From NCBI RefSeq assembly GCF_036323735.1, contig NC_086024.1:66956424-67020423 (forward strand): a stretch of DNA of 64,000 bases, written 5' to 3'. Below, in pieces: positions 59,216-64,000 of the stretch. The position numbers and the translations under genes are program-made. The notes under the pieces were generated by a model, which worked only from the letters and a program-made list of their open reading frames with translations, was not told where the DNA came from and did no database searches. Within the stretch, counting starts at the first letter, position 1; each line of letters starts with the position of its first letter. Source of the DNA: Rattus norvegicus. Lineage: Eukaryota; Chordata; Mammalia; Rodentia; Muridae.

Positions 59216-59772
59216 AACAGGTATGTGATGATACCTACCTTTAATTACAGCACTCCAGAGTCAGGGGCAGATAGATCTCAGTGAGCCTGAGGCTAGTGTG
59301 GTCTACATAGTAAATGTCTTAGTCAGGGTTTCTATTACTGCACAAACATCATGACCAAGAAGCAAGTTGGGGAGGAAAGGGTTTATTCAGTTTACACATT
59401 CATATTGCTGTTCATCACCAAAGGAAGTCAAGACTGGAATTCACACAGGGCAGGAAGCAGGAGCTGATGCAGAGGCCATGGGGAAATGTTACTTACTGGC
59501 TTGCTTGTTTTCCCTGACTTTCTCAGCTTGCTCTCCTATAGAACCCAAAACCACCAGCATAGGAACTGCACCACCCACAATGGGCTGGGTGCCTCTCCAC
59601 CCTTGATCACTAATTGAGAAAATGCCTTCCAGCTGGGTCTCATGGAGCCATTTCCTCAACTGATGCTCCTTTATGATAATTCCAGCTTGTGTTAAGTTGA
59701 CACACAAAACCAGCCAGTACAGTAAGTTTCAGACCAGCCAGTGCTACACAGTGAGACCCTGTCTTAAATAAA
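59216..59772 (+). repeat. B1 SINE split by the LTR at 59315-59721
   Basis: The left part (59216-59314) runs from AGGTATGTGATGATACC to GTCTACATAG. The right part (59727-59772) resumes with TTTCAGACCAGCCAG and ends GACCCTGTCTTAAATAAATAA. Rejoined, the order matches a B1. Confidence 0.85.
59315..59721 (-). mobile_element. Solo LTR (rodent ERVL/MaLR-type), antisense, inside a B1 SINE
   Basis: The plus strand starts TGTCTTAGTCAGGG and ends AGCCAGTACA. Read on the minus strand it contains AATAAACCC near its 3' end. It is flanked by GTAAA (59310-59314) and GTAAG (59722-59726), a near-perfect 5-bp duplication. The ORFs across it are chance. Confidence 0.75.
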
Positions 59773-60128
59773 TAATACTGTTCCTATAACATCTTCACAA
59801 AGAATGTACAGGGTCTAGTTAAAATGGTGATTAACTCCACACCCATGCATCATAGTGCGTTTATTCACTTAACTCTCTCCATGAACCCAGCATCTTTTAG
59901 ACAAAACAAAATAAACACTAACTTACACTTTTATATTGAAATCAATCATTTAGAGCAAAGATCCTTTTTCAGGCTTCCATTCTTAATAGCTCCCCCCGCC
60001 TCCCGCACCTCTCATATGCTCATGCCAAAGGCTTCTGTGAAGCCCTGTATTCCAGAAAACATGTTACATCTGATACTAAATTTGTGAACAAGATAGTTTT
60101 TCTATCAAGGGGTAAATAAACATAAGTG

Positions 60129-60164
<36 letters not shown>

Positions 60165-60801
60165 ATAGTTGTGGTTGTTGTTACCTCTTGCAGCATTGTG
60201 ATACCAAACCTTATTTTGGTTATCATTATATATAATTCACAAGGGATTGTCTGCATACATACAATAAAAGTGGAATGACAATGTGTCCACATAAGGAACT
60301 AAAACTGACAGGTAAAATACATGCAATGTATTAAAAGTTTTTAACATATGTTTAAGCACTTATATTTTAACTTAAATAAGTTAAGGGAAATGCCAAAGTA
60401 CATCATTATTCCCTTTTCTTAATTTCTTTTAATATATTACCTAAAAGGAGCATACTAGAATTCTTTTATTCTTTTATAATCATCCAGAGATAGATATTAT
60501 GTCATTAAAAACTCATTCTGTATCTCTGGCATTTGACATAGGTTACATTAATATTTAAAAGAAAATAGGTGATAAGTTAGGGGAAATGTAATTGAAAATG
60601 TAAGTGACCCTTAGATGTATAGATAAATTTTTATCAATAAAGTGAATTTTTCAAGATGGGCTGAGTTGAAAATATGGATTTTATACTACAGTGAACATTT
60701 CTCCCTTAAAATTATTTAAATACTATTTTTTATAGTTGGTATTAAATTTTATACTATTTTTTCACCTTGAAAGATATAAAGGAATGGCAGGATTAATATA
60801 G
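59773..60801. other. No gene seen apart from (TG)n
   Basis: AT-rich sequence up to the L1 copy. Confidence 0.5.
60130..60162. repeat. (TG)n microsatellite
   Basis: About 16 GT units. Confidence 0.97.
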
Positions 60802-62905
60802 TAAAAAGGCCATCTTGCCAAAAGCAATCTACAAATTCAGTGCAATCCCAATCAAAATTATAATTCAATTCTTCACAGAGCTAGGAAGAGAAATTTGCAA
60901 ATACATTTGTAATAACAGAAGACCCAGGATAGTGAAAACTATTCTCAACAATAAAAGAACCTCTGGGGGAATCACCATCCCTGACCTCAAGCAGTATTAC
61001 AGAGCAAAAGTCATAAAAACTGTATGGTATTGGTACAGAGACAGGCAGGTATATCAGTGGAATAGAATTGAAGACCTAGAAATGAGCCCACACATCTATG
61101 GTCACTTGATCTTTGACAAAAGAACTAAAACCATCCAATGGAAAAAAGACAGCATTTTCAACAAATGGTGCTGGTTGAACTGGAGGTCAGCATGTAAAAG
61201 AATGCAAATTGATCCATTCTTATTGCCTAATACAAAGCTCAAGTCCAAGTGGATCTAGGGCCTCCACATAAAACCAGATACACTGAAACTAAAAGACGAG
61301 AAAGTGGGGAAGAGCCTCAAACACATGGGCACAGGGGAAAATTTCCTGAATAGAACACCAGTGGCTTATACTCTAAGATCAAGAATTGACAAATGGGACC
61401 TCATAAAACTGCATAGTTACTGTAAGACAAAGGACCCTGTCATTAGGACAAAACGGCAACCAACAGATTGGGAAAAGATCTTTACCGATCCTACATCCAA
61501 TAGAGGGCTAATATCAAATATATACAAAGAATTCAAGAAGTTAGACTCTAGAAAGCCAAATAACACTATTTAAAAAATGAGCTACAGAGCTAAACATAGA
61601 ATTCTCAACTGGAGACTATTGAACAGCCAAGAAGCACCTAAAGAAATGTTCAACATCTTGGGTAATCAGGGAAATACAAATCAAAACAACCCTGAGATTT
61701 TACCTCATACCAGTGAGAATGGCTAAGATCAAAAACTCAGGTACACCAGATGCTATCGAGGATGTGGAGAAAAAGGACACTCCTCCATTGTTGGTGGGAT
61801 TGCAAGCTGGTACAACCACTCTGGAAACTGGTCTGAGGGTTCCTCAGAAAATTGGATATAGTACTACCTGAGGACCCAGCTCTACCACTCCTGGGCATAT
61901 CCCCAAAAGATGCTCCAACATATAACAAGAACACATGTTCTGCTATGTTTATAGCAACCTTATTTATAATAGCCAGAAGCTGGAAAGAACCCAGATGCCC
62001 TTCAACAGAGGAATGGATACAGAAAATGTGGTACATCTACACAATGGAATACTACTCCGCTATCAAAAACTATGACCTTATGAATTTCGTAGGCAAATGG
62101 ATGGAACTGGAAAATATCATCCTGAATGAGGTAACCCAATCACAGAAAAACACACATGGTATGCACTCATTGATAAGTGGCTATTAGCCCAAATGCTTGA
62201 ATTACCCTAGATGCACAGAACACATGAAACTCAAGGATGACCAAAATGCTTCACTCCTTCTTTAAAAGGGGAACAAGAATACCCTTGGCAGGGAATACGG
62301 AGGCACAATTTAGAACAGAGGCAGAAGGAACACCCATTCAGAGCCTGCCCAACATGTGGCCCATACATATACAGCCACCAAACTAGATAAGATGGATGAA
62401 GCAAAGAAGTGCAGGCCGACAGGAACCGGATGTAGATCTCTCCTGAGAGACACAGCTAGAATACAGCAAATACATAGGCGAATGCCATCATTAAACCACT
62501 GAACCGAGAACGGGACCCCCGTTGAAGGAATCTTAGAAAGGACTGAAAGAGCTTGAAGGGGCTTGAGACCCCATATGAACAACAATGCCAACCAACCAGA
62601 GCTTCCAGGGACTAAGCCACTACCTAAAGACTATACATGGACTGACCCTGGGCTCCAACCTCATAGGTAGCAATGAATAGCCTAGTAAGAGCACCAGTGG
62701 AAGGGGAAGCCCTGGGTCCTGCCAAGACTGAACCCTTAGTGAACGGGATTGTTGTGGGGAGGGGGGTGATGGGGGCAGGATGGGGAGAGGAACACCCATA
62801 TAGAAGGGGAGGGGGAAGGGTTAGGGAGTGTTGGCCTGGAAACCAGGAAAAGGAATAACAATTGAAATGTAAATAAGAAATACCCAATTTAATAAAGATG
62901 GAAGA
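60802..62905 (+). mobile_element. L1 (LINE-1) 5'-truncated copy: ORF2 C-terminal end plus 3'UTR
   Basis: The ORF2 reverse-transcriptase C-terminal region is readable. One frame (about 60815-61573: FSAIPIKIIIQFF, GGITIPDLKQYYRAKVIKTV, NLI-type GHLIFDKRTK) is broken by an in-frame TAG at 61256-61258 and ends at TAA 61571-61573. A second frame (61852-62187: LPEDPALPLLGISPKDAP, KMWYIYTMEYYSAIKNYDLM, EVTQSQKNTHGMHSLISGY) completes the C-terminus. Indels and stops lie between them, so the copy is dead. A G-rich 3'UTR (62750-62820) and AATAAA near 62890 follow. Confidence 0.95.
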
Positions 62906-62936
62906 CATCTTCTTTCTTTACAGAAAAAAAGAAAGC

Positions 62937-63730
62937 TATGACTTCACTAAATTCTTAGACAAATGGATGGAACTAGAAAATACCATCCTGAGTTAGGTAA
63001 CCCAATCACAAAAGAACACACATGGTATGTTCTCACTGATAAGTGGATATTAGCTGAAAAGCTCGAAATTACCCAAGATACAATTCGCAGGCCACAGGAA
63101 GCTGAAGGAAGCAAAGTGTGGATGCTTCAGTCCTTCTTAGAAGGGGGAACAAAAATACTCACAGGAGGAGATATGGAGCAGAAACTAAAGGAAAGGCCAT
63201 CCAGATACTGCCCCACCTAGGGATACCTCCCATATACAGCCACTAAACCCAGACAATATTGTTGATGCCAAGAAGTGCATGCTGACAGGAGCCTGATATA
63301 GCTGTCTCCTGAGGGGCACTTCCAGAATCTGACAAATACAGAGGTGAACCATTGAACTGAGAATGGGGTCCCCAATGGAGGAGTTAGAGAAAGGACTGAA
63401 GGAGCTGAAGGGGTTTGCAACCCCATAAGGAGAACAATATCAACTAACCAGACCCCATAGAGCTCCCAGGGGTAAATCACCATCCCAGGACTACACAGGG
63501 ATGAACCTATTGCTCCAGCTGCATATGTAGAAGAGGATGACTGTGTGGGGGCATCAATGGGCAGGGAGGCCCTTGGTCCTGTCAAGGCTTGATGCCCTGG
63601 TGTACAGGAATGTCAGGGGTGGGAGGTAGGTGGGTGGGGGAACAGCAGCCTCATACAAGTAGAAGGTTTCTGGAGGGTTTACCGGGAAAGGGGATAATAT
63701 TTGAAATGTAAATAAAAACATATCCAATAT
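62937..63730 (+). mobile_element. Second L1 3' end, in tandem
   Basis: It starts again within the end of ORF2 (DFTKFLDKWMELENTIL, then a stop at the Glu position, then VTQSQKNTHGMFSLISGY). It continues through an L1 3'UTR (AAGTGCATGCTGACAGGAGC, CTGTCTCCTGAGGGGC) to an A-rich end. It has the same orientation as the copy before it. Confidence 0.9.
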
Positions 63731-64000
63731 AAGAAAAAGTGTAAACAAAATAAGATTTTTTTTCCTAAGTAATAATCAAGTTAGCCCACTCTTCAATAAC
63801 TAAGTAGCATATGTGCACTCACCCGAATAAAAGTTCTAACAGTGCAAAAGGCAGCATTTTATAAGTACCAATATCAAATGGAATCTATAATAAAATCTTT
63901 AAACAATAGTCACTGGGTATTAGAGCTTCAAGTAAATCCAAAATGTGTAGAGTATGAAATGGATTTGATTACACACCAAATTCAGAGTGGTGGGAACAAA
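63731..64000. other. No gene seen
   Basis: AT-rich end of the window. Confidence 0.5.

Noticed and set aside
59367..59707. ORFs on both strands
   Set aside because: They fall within a solo LTR.
62310..63748. Minus-strand ORFs of 64-122 codons
   Set aside because: They are antisense frames of L1 ORF2 and L1 3'UTR.
1..64000. CRISPR array, phage, operon or other prokaryote-type system
   Set aside because: Intron-containing gene structure, SINEs and LTRs show mammalian DNA, and no spaced direct-repeat array was seen.

Overview
The window is rodent nuclear genomic DNA, most likely rat (Rattus norvegicus). It carries ID-family SINEs built like BC1 RNA, including four copies with clear target-site duplications (TSDs), plus B1, B2 and B3/B4 SINEs, MT-type MaLR LTRs, a rodent URR1-like hAT element and L1 3' ends with the G-rich 3'UTR typical of rat L1. 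Only one intact protein-coding gene is clearly recognisable: Dnajb9 (ERdj4/Mdg1), an ER-lumenal J-protein induced by the unfolded protein response. It lies on the minus strand, with coding exons at 43898-43682 and 42950-42499, a likely non-coding first exon ending at 45461, and a CpG-island promoter at about 45.1-46.0 kb.

Region by region: 1-41 kb is gene-poor and lies downstream of Dnajb9. It holds ancient MIR/L2 fragments, B2/B3/ID SINEs, MT-type LTRs, a young ERVK-type solo LTR set in a CT microsatellite (8570-8967), a URR1-like hAT element (35122-35339), an ERV1-type solo LTR (35408-35913) and many simple repeats. 41.4-46.0 kb is Dnajb9 with its UTRs, introns and promoter. 46-64 kb would lead towards Pnpla8 by mammalian synteny, but no Pnpla8 exon is seen. 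It contains a complete non-autonomous MaLR element with a perfect 5-bp TSD (47506-49981), an unassigned ORF ending in a transmembrane segment behind a good splice acceptor (52644-52859), nested SINE/LTR insertions, and two L1 3' ends in tandem (about 60.8-63.7 kb).

The two most interesting observations are these. (1) Opposite Dnajb9, in the same CpG island, there is a broken relic of a THAP-domain first exon. Its splice donor and its intron phase relative to the THAP family are kept, while its start codon and reading frame are lost. This is what a decayed Thap5 would look like; in other mammals THAP5 shares a head-to-head promoter with DNAJB9. (2) The ORF at 52644-52859 looks like the last coding exon of a small tail-anchored membrane protein that I cannot assign to a family. 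The rest of the window is best explained as transposon-rich intergenic DNA. I saw no CRISPR array, rRNA, genuine tRNA gene or prokaryotic-type system.
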